Of a stretch of DNA of 64,000 nt, positions 46,087 to 57,447 are shown in pieces; positions within the stretch are counted from its first letter, which is position 1, and each line of letters opens with the position of its first letter. Under the pieces are notes generated by a model that was not told the DNA's origin, ran no database searches, and worked only from the letters and a program-made list of their open reading frames with translations. The stretch spans positions 250,638,158 through 250,702,157 of the forward strand of contig NC_077234.1 in NCBI RefSeq assembly GCF_027887165.1, written 5' to 3'. The DNA comes from Monodelphis domestica. Taxonomy: Eukaryota > Chordata > Mammalia > Didelphimorphia > Didelphidae. The position numbers were made by a program, and so were the translations under genes.

Positions 46087-47100
46087 TTATGAACACATGC
46101 CTAAATTTTCTCTAAGATTTCTTTTGGGGTTTTACTATACTTCCATTATATTGAACCAGGATTGCTGGGGAAAGCCTGCCTTCCTCTTTTCGGAAGTTTA
46201 GTCCTCCCAAAACTGAATTTAGTTTGGTGAGTCCAGAGAGAGAGACCTATTGAGCAAAAGGGTGGCCTTTATGCTGCAAGTGACATCCGAGTTTAAGGAA
46301 TCACAAAATCTTGCTTTTTTGTAGAAGTGGGGAAAGATTCATATCCTTAGCAAATAAATGCACTGCTATGAATCTGTCAAGGCTGCTGATTGAACATCCA
46401 AGTAAGGTTCTTTGCCCATATAATCCCATTAGAAAGCAGCAATCTTGTCATGGCATGAACCATAATCACGCCATTGCACATTAGAAAAAGAGAGAGAAAG
46501 CGAGTATCCTTTCAAGTAAGCATCATTTCTGAATCAATGTGACATTTATCTCCGTGAATACCAAGGTTGCCTTTTAGGTGCCATCAGGAAAGCATTCATC
46601 TCCACCAGGATGATAAGCCATTGACATTATCTTTTCCAGTGGTTTTCATATACTCTTGATTTCTGAGTGTGCAGTAATTCAGGCGAGAAGAAGGAGCAGC
46701 TTAATCCTCACATTCATTATAACATTCGGGATCAATGAAGAGCTCTTCCCAAGATTCATTACTGATACACAATTTAAATGAAGTCTGCTGCCAATTTATG
46801 GAGCGACAATTCAACACAGATAGCTGTAGATTCCCCTCTCATTTTGTGTTACATCCATTTTTCAAAAGTGATCACCAGTAAACAAAATTCATTTCACAAC
46901 TTCTTTAATTGACTGAATAAATTCTTTTAGATCCATTCACCAGTCTTGTACATTTTCCCTCCCCTCTTGACCAAATTACCTCTTTTCCCTCCCAAGTATC
47001 CAGAACCTTGAAATACTCTATGATCACAGTAGCATAAACTGAAAGTTAGGGAGGAAAAAGAAAACTATCCTCAACGGAAAGAATCACAATAGAACTCTTG
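46087..47100. other. Unique sequence, candidate conserved non-coding DNA
   Basis: 46390-46880 has no recognisable repeat, no simple-sequence run beyond a short GAGA, and a balanced composition unlike its neighbours. No open frame of note. Function unknown. Confidence 0.4.
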
Positions 47101-47104
47101 TTTA

Positions 47105-47290
47105 TCAGTATTGTTTCCTTTACTCTATAACAGAATTATAGACTTCTAACTTTAAGGGACCTTAGAGGTCATGAAGTCTAACCCCCTCATTTTGCAGATG
47201 AGGAAACTGAGTCCAAGATAAGGTAAATTATTTATCAAGGGTCAACTCAGCTAATAAAAATCTGAGGTAGGAATTAAATGAATTAATTAC
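47105..47290 (+). mobile_element. CORE-SINE relic
   Basis: GACCTTAGAGGTCATGAAGT, CTAACCCCCTCATTTTGCAG, ATGAGGAAACTGAGTCCAAG and GTCAACTCAGCTAATAAAAA are the front and middle of a MIR-like SINE. Confidence 0.75.
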
Positions 47291-47295
47291 TTTTA

Positions 47296-47405
47296 AAACA
47301 TTTATTAACTATTGAATATGTGCAAAGCACTGCATTAAGAGCTAGGAATGTGGAAAGAAAAATGAACATGATCTTTGCTCTCAAGGAGCTCACATTCTGA
47401 TGGAT
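47296..47405 (+). repeat. Head fragment of the medium-copy old repeat
   Basis: AACATTTATTAACTATTGAA, TATGTGCAAAGCACTGCATT, AAGAGCTAGGAATGTGG and CTCTCAAGGAGCTCACATTC match the opening of the family seen at 14035, 28785 and 37855. Confidence 0.6.
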
Positions 47406-48115
47406 TTACAAATATGTTGTAGCTACAAGTTAAGTGGAAAAGCCCTGTGAGTAAAGTAATGGCGAAGCAGGTGATGATGTACTCCTCTGATGCCAGACCC
47501 GGTAAGAAAATGTTATCCTTTTTTGATGTTCAACCATCTGACCGTGCCAAGGAGTTTGGTGGTTAAGAACAATAGTTACGGCTAGTGAGGGGACCCGCGC
47601 TCCCAGGAGCTGCCAGGGAAGTCTCCTCAGGGATTGCTCCCCTGGATGGTGATTGCAGGGTTTACATGAAGGCAATCTTCTGAACACCGAATGTGTTGTT
47701 AGTTTTGTTTGCTTCACTTCTCTTCCTGTCTATCACTTTATCGATTTCAGAAGGGCTGCTTCTCCAAATCAATACCAGGATGTTGGCCATCCAAATCAAT
47801 GGTGTCAGATTCAAATAGACAGGAGCTCATATATAAAGATCTCAATATTAACTTAGGAAAACACATATTACCCCTTTCTATGTTCTATCCTATTCTAATT
47901 TATTTTGTTAATTTTTTCTCAATTATATTTTAAGCTGGCTAAAATGAATTAAATCCAGTTAAACTCATATTCAGCAGTGCTGGGCTGTTCTATGTGTTTG
48001 ATCCTTCTGACCTAAGTAACATAAAATGGGCACCAAAATGGACTTGAGAGGGTACCAAAAATAAATTCAATGAGCTTCTATGTTACTAATTCTAAAGACA
48101 CACAATCAGTAACCA
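47406..48115. other. Unique sequence with a small open frame
   Basis: A 35-codon frame at 47459-47566 (see findings). No recognised gene. A 95-codon minus frame at 47430-47717 lacks known motifs. Confidence 0.35.
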
Positions 48116-48119
48116 AATC

Positions 48120-48500
48120 CTAATGTTTCTATTTGTCAATATTTCTTGTATCTAACCCTCCTTCCCATTTCCATTGTCGTCATACTAGTTCAGTCTCTCC
48201 CTGCATCTCAATAGTGTTACAGTAATCATCGCTAACTCATTCTGGATCCTCTCAAGGAAATCTCAGGCTATGTTCTGTCTCTGTTCAAATACCTTTTACA
48301 CTCCCCACTGACAACTGAATAAAATCCATATTCCTTAGTATGACTTTGCAGACACTCCATGATTTAGCCTTGCTTTGGTTTTCTAATGATAACTTTGCAC
48401 CTTCCTTAATGCACTTATTTTTTTTCTTTTACCAGTCATGCCTAATATATGTATATACCTTCCAATAGAACTGTGAAGTCCAAGGACCCTGTATTATCCA
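48120..48500 (+). mobile_element. L2 LINE 3' part
   Basis: GACAACTGAATAAAATCCAT, TTCCTTAGTATGACTTTGCA and GACACTCCATGATTTAGCCT, then TGCACCTTCCTTAATGCACT, and near the end CAATAGAACTGTGAAGTCCA and AGGACCCTGTATTATCC. This is the order of the L2 3' region. Ancient and diverged. Confidence 0.6.
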
Positions 48501-48504
48501 TTTG

Positions 48505-48625
48505 TATACTTTTTCCTCCCTTCTTTCCTTCTTTTCTTCCCTCATTCCTTCTCTCTTTCCTTCCTTCCTTCTTCCCTGTTCTTTCTTCATTTCTTTTTTT
48601 CTTCCCTTTTATCATCCTGCCTCTA
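48505..48625. repeat. Pyrimidine tract, TTCC-rich
   Basis: About 120 bp, almost all T and C on the plus strand, with TTCC/TTCT units. Frames across it (F/S/L/P-rich or K/R/E/G-rich) are low-complexity artefacts. Confidence 0.9.
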
Positions 48626-50740
48626 GGATCCATCCTATGGAGCATGCTCAGAGTTCTGGTTCTGGGTGGAGCTTTGAAGCTAGTCATGCATAACTAATAT
48701 TTAGAGTTGATAGAGTCCTCTTAATGGCTAAAGAGTCAAAAGTGCTGATAACTCAGTGAATATATAAAAGACTGCCTTTCCCACCTCTATCTTCCTTGAA
48801 AGTCGTAAATTTTATCAGCATTGTTTTGAAATTATTTTTATGAGAAGAATGAGGGAAAGAAATGGATTTTCTGCCCCAATTCCTCCATGCACTGTGAGCA
48901 AGTGGTCTAGACAAGCCCTTGCCTGGGTTTGGGCCTCATTTGTGTTCTTTATTGATTTTAGGAGAATCCCAAAATGGACATATGCAGTCTCAGAGGAAAC
49001 TGTGAACTGGAAAGTTGTGTTGCTGAATAGTGGTTGGGGTCGAGTCCATGACAACTACTCCAGTCATCTTGGAGATGATGGCTGCCAACAAATGGATTAG
49101 ACCAACCTTCTCTGTTTTATCAAAAGACAGATATGAACTTGTTAAGACAGTATAGATCAAGAGTGAAATCTGAAACGCCAAATTAGCAATTTTATAAACT
49201 GCTATTTTTTATGAAGTTCATCAGTTTTCTATCAGATTTAACAGTAATCACAAGTTTACATTCCTGAATCCTGTTTGGGTCACTGGGTGAACATGCATTG
49301 TGACTCTTTTAGGTTTAGCAATTGTTTTCTGTATAGGAAGAAATTACTTGTCCCAAAACTGATTCATGTTGAACATTGAATAACTTTTTACATGCCTCAG
49401 CTGTAAGTAAAATCATCTCTGAGGGTACAGAGTGATGGTTTAACAAGTCAAAGAGGATAAGAATGAGGATGGCTCCCTAGGACTTAACCCAGTCCAAACA
49501 GCAATTCTCAGTAAAGAAAATGGGTTTGACGCAGTTGCTCATTCCCAGTGGACCCAGCAAGTTTCTCAAGGTTTTCTTCCTTTCTTCTTGTCTTCCTGTA
49601 TCTAGTCCCTTACTCTCTCATTGATCAGAGTACCATTCCCTAAAGACCCAGAACAATCCTTTACTACTTTGATAAACTCATCAAAGCTAATGGTATAATA
49701 CTTGGTTAATGCCTTACTCCTCCAGGATAAGATATTTGCATTTTAAGTGGGTAGGTGATATTTCTGAGGTATATGCATATTTTGCATGTATCATATCATA
49801 CCATTTAGACAGTCATTAAATAATAAAAACAAAATTAAAAGATAATTTGTATGTACTGTTTTAGCTTATAACTTAAAAAAAAATCCACAGTGCCCTACAC
49901 ACACTAATTTGAGTAACTTCGGTTCAGGCTTACATGGATAACATTGCCTTAGTATATAAGAAGCTTAGGGTTTATAGGAATAACAGATGAGTATAATACT
50001 ACTGATAACATAAAGGCTGGAACCTGGTCCCTTTCAGTAGCAAATCCCACAATCCTATTATCAAAGGTAACTAATACAATCATAAATAAAACTCCCTAAA
50101 AGAATCGAAATTTAGAAATGAGAGACCTGGTCTCTACAGTTGAAAAGATTATGTTAAAGTGTTTAGCAATTTGAGGAACTTTCTAATAATTTTATCACCA
50201 CAAAATATCTCTTCACTCATTTTTGTTGGTAAGAGAAATAAAATTATTGTTCAATATATTATCAGCAATCTTTAAATGTTAAAAATATTTCATTATTACT
50301 TTTACTTTCTTTATATTGATATTTCTACTTCCCCTTATAGGATGTGGTAGTGATTTCTGTCATTGATGTTAAAAATGGATTATTGAAACACTGGCAGATT
50401 TGTGCCATTTTTTAAAATTTTTGTATGTGTGTGTGTGTGCTCCTATAATATTCAGCTTAGTTGTTGTGTCTCATGACAAGTTTTCTAATGACTAATTTTC
50501 CCTAAGTTACACTCCAATGTTTTGTGAGGTAATAGTAGTCATTGTCTTCTATCTTTTCCTCTTTAGTATTTTACAAATGAATCTGTATGGTAAATAAGCA
50601 TTATTCTTGACTATCATATTTCAACTTTGTAAGGACAAACAGCAGCTAATATGGGTTCTTCATTCTTTGTTCTTATGATGATATCAGTTAATCTGCTGAC
50701 AGAAATTATGGTTTTCTTGTCTTGTTTTAATGTCCAACAG
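48626..50740. other. Unique sequence
   Basis: No gene or recognised repeat. A TG run lies at 50421-50440. An 86-codon plus frame at 48840-49100 shows no known motif. Confidence 0.35.
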
Positions 50741-50895
50741 GTATATAGTACTTTATGATTTGCAAAATGATTTGTGTATATTAACTCATTTAAGTCTTAC
50801 ACATACTTCTGAGTTAAATATTGTTGGCGTCATCATTCTTGTTTTCCAGAGTAAAAACAAATATGAGCTTTAAAGAAGCTTGATAACACGGTTTA
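50741..50895 (+). mobile_element. MIR/THER-type SINE relic
   Basis: TATATAGTACTTTATGATTT, GCAAAATGATTTGTGTATAT and TAACTCATTTAAGTCTTACA, then a worn GTTTTCCAGAGTAAAAAC part. Plus strand. Confidence 0.6.
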
Positions 50896-51364
50896 TGTCA
50901 GCCACAGTTTTTAAATGTGTGTTTTCCTGACAAATCTAGAGTGGCCTCCATATTGCAGCATAGAAGAACTCATTTATTGTCTCTCTTTCTCCAATACACC
51001 AGTGGACTTGTGATCTGATTGATGTCTGTATTTCCTCCAGGAATGAAGGTACCAAACAACCTGTCCTCCTCATCCTTTATTTATCTGGCATTTTTTCAGC
51101 ATCACTATCTTTGGTAAGGAGGCTCAGAATGAAGCCATTATATTTGCATGCCAGATCTTCTTATCGACTTTGTCATTCTCATTTGATGTTGATTTTGACC
51201 TGAATTTGCAATGATTCTGCATCATTAACTAGTCATTTCCTATCTACTAAGACATGGTCAATTTCAATTCTTTCTCTGTAGAGTGCTCATTATAATCAAA
51301 CGCCTTCTTCTTCGTGTGGAGAGGTAGTGGTAAAAAACAAAAACAACAACAAAAATACAATTGT

Positions 51365-51482
51365 ATTGTCAGCCAGAATCATGTGACCCTTGATAAATCA
51401 CTTCATGCCAATTGTCTAGACCTTACCACTCTTTAGTCTTAGAACCAAAGAATAGGATTTAAAAGGGAAGGGTTTAAAAAAA
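51365..51482 (+). mobile_element. tRNA-headed CORE-SINE, 3' half
   Basis: CATGTGACCCTTGATAAATC, AATTGTCTAGACCTTACCAC, TCTTTAGTCTTAGAACCAAA and GGGAAGGGTTTAAAAAAAAG are the second half of the SINE family seen at 5559. The head is lost. Confidence 0.75.
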
Positions 51483-52840
51483 AGCTTTCATGATAAACTT
51501 GGAAGTTCATGGAAGATGGATTCCCTATAGAGCAAAGAGTGGTTTCCTATAGAAGGTAAAACCCTCTGGATGTTCGACTTTCAGAAGATATTTGCTGACT
51601 ATGTCAAGTCCCCAAATATTGCAAACTTCCTCAGTGAAGTTCAGGAACACTAATGAGATTGTTCTTACATTACACACAGAAAAACAATGAAAGTCGTAAA
51701 AATGGAAGATGACTAACTATTGAATATATAATCTTTAGTTGACAACCTATTAATCTATCGATACATATTTCTGGGGAAAACACTAAAAAAAGACAATGAG
51801 CTGAGTAGCATTTTTCAGATGATATTCAGGACACTGTATATATATATATGGACACACACACATACATATCTATGTATATATTCTGGACACATACATATGA
51901 AGAAAGCAAGAAGTATTGCATTTGGAAAACTGTCAATGCTTTCAACAGTCCTTAACTGTTCTCTGACAGCCAAATAAAACAAAGCAAAAACAAAATCAAC
52001 AACCTTTTTTAACACAAATAGTTTCCTGTGAGGCTCTATAGTTAACAGCATAATCCCAGCAGAACCAAAATTTCAGATGCCCTAAAGAGCAATAGAAAGG
52101 ATGCAAGGAATGAGTAGGCTGAGCTGATTTGCTTGCAAGACGTGGAATAAAAGATATCTCCCAGGAAACATTTGAGAAGAAAAAGCAGTTAACCAATCAT
52201 TTATCAAGTGCCATTGTACAGTGGATGCTATAAATGTGAAAAGGCATACGTTGAGGTCATTTTGGACAGATTTTCTATGGAACAAGAAACTAAGAAGAAT
52301 TATGCAAAATTATAAGGTGAGGGTAAGTTGCAACCTGCACCAATAGAGGGTGTGCTCATAATCAGTGAGGTCAAAGATCATTCAAATATTAAAGTCTTCT
52401 TATTCTCCTACTGGCTCTGTAAATTGTAATATTCATTATTTATTACTTGTTTTGATAACCCCTGAACACATACTAAAGCTCACAAATGCTTTAGGCAATT
52501 TCGAATTTCCAAAATGCTTATTTGAAAAGTTTTTACTAGTTGGCATTTGACATCAAGAAGATAGACTGCTCCATAAATAAAACTTACGTTTAATTCCAAT
52601 TTCATATGCTATGTATTCTTTTGTATTCTAACACAAGTGGCTAAAGCCAGTCGAGCTCTTCAAATGTGTTCTGGGAAGATATAGAAAATTTAAAATGCCA
52701 AGTAGTGAAGTTGAAAAATCAATTTTCCTGTTTGTATTTAGTTGAATTCGTGCTGATGGCTCTTCTATAGGTTATATTGGATCAGGACATGATCCATATT
52801 GGTTATTGAGTCAAGTTTTTATAATAAATGATATGTGTTT
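51483..52840. other. Unique AT-rich sequence
   Basis: A TA/CA-rich stretch lies at 51836-51900. A weak CTCF-like word (CCAATAGAGGGTG) lies at 52340-52352. No gene seen. Confidence 0.35.
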
Positions 52841-52844
52841 AATG

Positions 52845-53062
52845 CCTGGAGAATGATGGAGGGGAAAGAACATGAAACTGACCTTTATTAGATCTCTTTG
52901 AATTCTAACTCTCCTTCTTTCAATAACTTTGAACCAGTTACTTAACTTCTCAACCTCAAGATGTTCATTGGTAAAATGGGAATAATAGAGAATTAACAAT
53001 ACTTTCGTTAATCACTCTGTAAGATTGTCAGGAGAACGTGGCTTTTAAAAGTATAAAATGTT
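52845..53062 (+). mobile_element. MAR/MIR-type CORE-SINE
   Basis: TTTGAACCAGTTACTTAACT, TGTTCATTGGTAAAATGGGA, ATAATAGAGAATTAACAATA and GTAAGATTGTCAGGAGAACG keep the SINE order. Diverged. Confidence 0.65.
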
Positions 53063-54158
53063 TCATGTAAAAAAGAGAGGCGTTCTTTTCATTTTTCCAA
53101 ACATTAGCTATTTTATTCAAATCTGGAATTTTTGCTGCCATTTTTACAACTAGTTAGCATCATGGACTACTACAATCTCTGAAAGAATGGAAAATTACTC
53201 ATTATTCCAAAATGGGGAAGAAGGGCAAATTAAAATAAGCCACAGTCGTTATAGTTGACAAGTTATATGCAAACAATAGATGTAAGAGATATCAAAAGGA
53301 CATGTGTCCAGGCAAAAAGTGGGCCAGTGGTGTTGTGGGAATGTAGAGGTAAGCTATGTACAGCCTGATGGTTAAACTAGAACTCATGTCTTGTCAGTTG
53401 ACTGAGAAGGCAGTCCTCAACAGGTAAGGATGGCTCCCCCTGCCGTGCCCTGGAGAGCAGAACACACAGTTGCACAGGATAATAAACCATGACTAGGTCG
53501 CCATCTGCACTATTGGTCCCACAGAGAATAGTTTTGTTCAGGTATACGCAATGGAAACCTCCGTGTTGGTCGCTGTGTCAGAATCGACAGCGGGAGCTGT
53601 CAGCTTTGCCCTTGATATTTTTCTAAGTCTGGTGATGACTTGCAGGGTTTTTCAAGGATGGGTTCAGGGTAATTCGAATGGCCAGATCGTGTGGGGCCAA
53701 GAGGGTGGAGGAATGGGCATGCTGGGAATAATGGGAGTCAGAAGAACAAACGGGATGCTGCACAAACGTGGTCTTTTTCTTCTAGTCTCAAAAGAAATGT
53801 TGGAGGCGTACTCTGCAATCTGAGGAGGCAGGAAGCAAATGGAATTTAGTTCCTGTAACTTAGCTAGAAGAAAAAACTGGAGATTATTTTCTGAAACACT
53901 TAAGTCAAGAAGATTCCATAGCAGCTCGCAAACTGTGTCTGCCTGGGAAGGAGCTACGAGCCTGCTTAGAGAATAAGTCTGCTGGCCTAGGTTAGCTCCT
54001 TTAAAAATCTCTGTAACATTTTCCTCAGAAGGGAAGAGCAGCAAAAGAAGAGGCGGAAGGTAAAAATAGAAGTGGTGATGGAGGGAGAGATACAGTAAGA
54101 TGACAAAGCCTTAACGAGTCATTACAACCCTTTGGACCATGCTGACTCTCACCCAAAT
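53063..54158. other. Unique, GC-richer sequence without recognised gene
   Basis: 53340-54040 has more G, C and CpG than its surroundings. Overlapping frames of 90 codons (plus, 53551-53823) and 126 codons (minus, 53664-54044) are open, but neither resembles a protein I know, and no convincing splice context was found. Confidence 0.35.
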
Positions 54159-54290
54159 CAGACAGACAGACAGGCAGAACAAAGACACAGAAAAACACAC
54201 AGGCAGAGATGGATAGAGACAGACAGAAAGACAGACAGAGATACAGATATAGAGAAAGAAACCGAGACAAAGACAGAGACAGACACCATC
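54159..54290. repeat. (GACA)n / (GAGACA)n purine-rich repeat
   Basis: CAGACAGACAGGCAGAAC opens a diverged GACA-type microsatellite of about 130 bp. Frames over it are D/R/Q/T strings and not genes. Confidence 0.88.
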
Positions 54291-54913
54291 GAAGGGAATA
54301 CCGGATCCAAGGGCTAATGCCAAGCAACCACAAAACACAGAGTTATGCTATGGAGGAGCAAACCTGGTTCTTGCTCTTTGTTGGTACCATGAATCCTGTG
54401 GACCATGCACATCCAAAGAAAAGACTTTCCAATGATGCTGAGTCTACTTCCTGCTCGCAGACGTTTTCATCTCCTGGTGGTACTCCATTTAGACCAATAA
54501 TGTGAGTTCCTGGGGAAGGTGAGGTCCAACCAAGGGGTAGGTTGATTGACTCCCATGCAATCCAGTGAACTTCTCCTACCTAAGATGGAGGGTATCTACT
54601 GGTTGAGGGTGATTGTAGTTGCTTTTTCTGGGCAAAGACGGGGCTTATAGGAGAGGAATCTTTTGGGGTACCACCCCTCCCTGTACACTTCATTCTTTAT
54701 AGCAAACTTATTTCTTGTTCTATTCCTCAACAAACTGGCTTGCTTGCAAGGGAGCTGAAGACATAAAGTAAAGAATGAGAAATAAGCCAAATTCAAATGT
54801 TCCTAGAGCCTGAGCCTGGTAAACAAAAGGATGGAGAAAGAGTTAAGGATCAAACTTGTGATTTCATGAGCAAAGGGAACTCTGCCTATCAGAATCTTCT
54901 CTCTGCAACGTAT

Positions 54914-55142
54914 TGTTGTTCAGATGATTCAGTCATGTCTGATTCCTTGTGACTCCATTTGGGATTTTCTTGGCAAAAACATGAAAATAGTTTTCCATCT
55001 CCTTCTCTGGGTCGTTTTACAAATGAGGAGACTGAAGGAAATGAAATTAAATGACTTGCCTGGGGTCACGCAACTCAATCCAGATTTGAACTCATGTCTT
55101 CTGCTACCAGACTCAAGAGTTCTATTCACCTAGCTGCCTACT
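54914..55142 (-). mobile_element. MAR1-type SINE, reverse
   Basis: On the plus strand it opens with the reversed RTE-like tail (GTTCAGATGATTCAGTCATG, GACTCCATTTGGGATTTTCT, TTTTCCATCTCCTTCTC), then the CORE (TTGCCTGGGGTCACGCAACT) and the head end TATTCACCTAGCTGCC. Nearly full length. Confidence 0.8.
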
Positions 55143-55290
55143 AGGTGCCTGCAACCTATAGTCTGAGAGAATTGCCTAGGAAACGCAAGGTAGTTAAGTG
55201 ACTTACCTAAGGTCATGCAGTTAATGCTTCAGAGTCAGGGTCTTAGTCCAAGGTCTTTTTCTATCCACTACATGGTGCTGCATCTCATAA
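55143..55290 (+). mobile_element. MIR-type SINE relic
   Basis: GACTTACCTAAGGTCATGCA, GTTAATGCTTCAGAGTCAGG and TTCTATCCACTACATGGTGC show the CORE and end of a MIR-like SINE. Confidence 0.65.
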
Positions 55291-57030
55291 TGAACTAGAG
55301 AATGTGGATTATTGAGAACATTCTAATATTGAACTTAAGTTCATCTGGGTCCAGGGCTGCTTTTCTAAGATAATAGTCATCAGAGAATTCAATCCAAATC
55401 TAGGGGAAATTAGTAGTGGGTAGGAGTAGAGGGGAAAAAAAAGGAAGAGAATTGAGTACAACCTTCTTTCTTCATTTTGTGTACTGATTTCTAGAAAAGA
55501 TGCTGTTCCATGTTGCAATTGAGCATTATAACAAATCAAACATATTGAAAATTATAGATTAATACTTTAAAATGTGTGCATATGGTGGGTCATCTTGAAA
55601 TCAATTCGCTCTCAAAGGTATCCCTTTTTATCTTTATTTATGGCTTTGTTACTGAATGATGAGCTCCTGGTTTTCTCCAAAGAGGAGGACCATTCATGTA
55701 TGGATTAAAGATGATGTTGGAAACAAATGGCGAATATTCAGCCTTGTTTTTCCATCTGGTGTTGAGCCTTCTGGAAGGGCACTTTTTCTAAATGACTGCA
55801 TTCCTCCCTAAAAGACTGGGAGCTGCCAATCACGGTCTCAGGTTTCTTTCTTCTCTCAACCTGCCACTCTCTGGCTACCTGTTGAATTGGCTGTGGGCTC
55901 TTTGAATAGGAAGGCTTTGGCGTTTCGACAGCGATACTCTGGGAGAAAGAACATTAAAATGTAGGAAGGGATTTCCAGGAGGTATAAATACCTGCACACG
56001 CCCTCTGTGTGCCTCAGCGCCTTCATGATGTATATATGTAAGTAAGGAGAATTGAGAGAGCACTGGGTAGGATACAAGCCTAAAGTTCGAATCCAGCGAA
56101 GATCAGTTTTTCTTTTCTTTCTCTGATTTTGGGGATGAGTTGCCAACCTTTTACTTCAGCTGATAGCTTTGTGCCTCTGAATTCGGAATCCTCTGCCACT
56201 CTGCCTCTGATAATGCATCACAGTGCTGCTGATTGCCTGCCAGCCTCCAACCATGCGACCAATGTGGTGTCAACAGGTACTGACTCTATGACTTCCAATT
56301 CCATTGTTTTTCAGCATTCATCATTTCACAATTTTAGCTTTAAAATTGAAATCATTCCAAATCCATTAGTCATTTTCAAACAGACTTGGGGAAATAGGGT
56401 AAACGCTAGAGAATGTTACAAAGTATAGCCAAAAAATGAAGCTAGTTACTCAAATATTTTTCTTCACCAAAATGTTTATGTTCATGATTACATATATAAA
56501 AGAAAATTATTATGGGGAAGAAAAACATCCAAAACAATATAATTTATGTGTTTGCTTATTAGCAAGTAATCTATATCTGTTGTATCATGACTGACTAATT
56601 AGAAAATATGTAACCTGATAACTTCTAAATTAAAACTTTTTTTTGGCAAAACATAAATTAACTAAACAAGTAATACTTTGGAAATTCCGCAGCTAGGAAG
56701 TATTATCTCTTATTGTATTTGGAAACTGATCAGCTCACTTAAGGATTTACTTACCTTTTAGCTTCAATTATATGATATCCACTTAAGTCTTTAAAAAATT
56801 ATAAAACCAGATAACAAGTGAAATTGTTATACAGCAATAATTGTCTCTAGTGGATTCTGATGATGAGAAAAATTAAAGAAACCCCAATAATCTTGTAAGT
56901 TTTTAGCAAAGTATAAATTTTAAATGTAGAAAAATATATTCACAGAACTAATATGATAAACATTTAAAATTCTAAGAATGAGTCCTAAGCTATGGTCATT
57001 GTCCTCAATACAGAAAAGAGAAGAAATTTT
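55291..57030. other. Unique sequence with one SINE-head scrap
   Basis: No gene recognised. At 56045-56105 GAGAGAGCACTGGG followed by a Pol III B-box-like GTTCGAATCC (56085-56094) looks like the head of a MAR1-type SINE and not a tRNA gene. Confidence 0.4.
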
Positions 57031-57447
57031 AAGTTTTTAAATCAATTTTCTACATCATTGTTCTAGAATTGAACAAATATTAAATAACTAAAATTTGAGA
57101 ATTCAAATAAATCTATTTGAATATTAGAAATCTGACATCTCATGGACTGAGAATTTTCAATTTTTGTATAAGTTTTTAAATCAATTTTCTACATCATTGT
57201 TCTAGAATTGAACAAATCTTAAATAACTAAAATTTGAGAATTCAAATAAATCTATTTGAATATTAGAAATCTGACATCTCATGGACTGAGAATTTTCAAT
57301 TTTTGTATAAGGTTTTAAATCAATTTTCTACATCATTGTTCTAGAATTGAACAAATCTTAAATAACTAAAATTTGAGAATTCAAATAAATCTATTTGAAT
57401 ATTAGAAATCTGACATCTCATGGACTGAGTATTCTCAATTTTTGTAT
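57031..57447. repeat. 139-bp tandem repeat, three copies
   Basis: Units start at 57031, 57170 and 57309, a constant period of 139 bp. Units 1 and 2 differ at about one base, and unit 3 differs at about three more, so the copies are 98-99 percent alike. Each unit holds the inverted repeat TTCAAATA-AATC-TATTTGAA and the word TTCTAGAA. The unit does not match any repeat family I recognise and occurs nowhere else in the window that I noticed. Confidence 0.95.

Noticed and set aside
48442-48697. Overlapping frames on both strands, K/R/E/G- or F/S/P-rich
   Set aside because: Translation of the pyrimidine tract; no domain.
48840-49100. 86-codon plus frame
   Set aside because: No similarity known to me, and an overlapping frame is also open on the other strand.
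52340-52352. Third CTCF-like word CCAATAGAGGGTG
   Set aside because: Mismatches at core positions; too weak to list as a site.
54111-54505. D/R/Q/K-rich plus frames and C/L/S-rich minus frames
   Set aside because: Come from the GACA-type microsatellite.
56045-56105. tRNA-like B box (GTTCGAATCC)
   Set aside because: No tRNA fold or A-box at the right distance; fits the head of a MAR1-type SINE.
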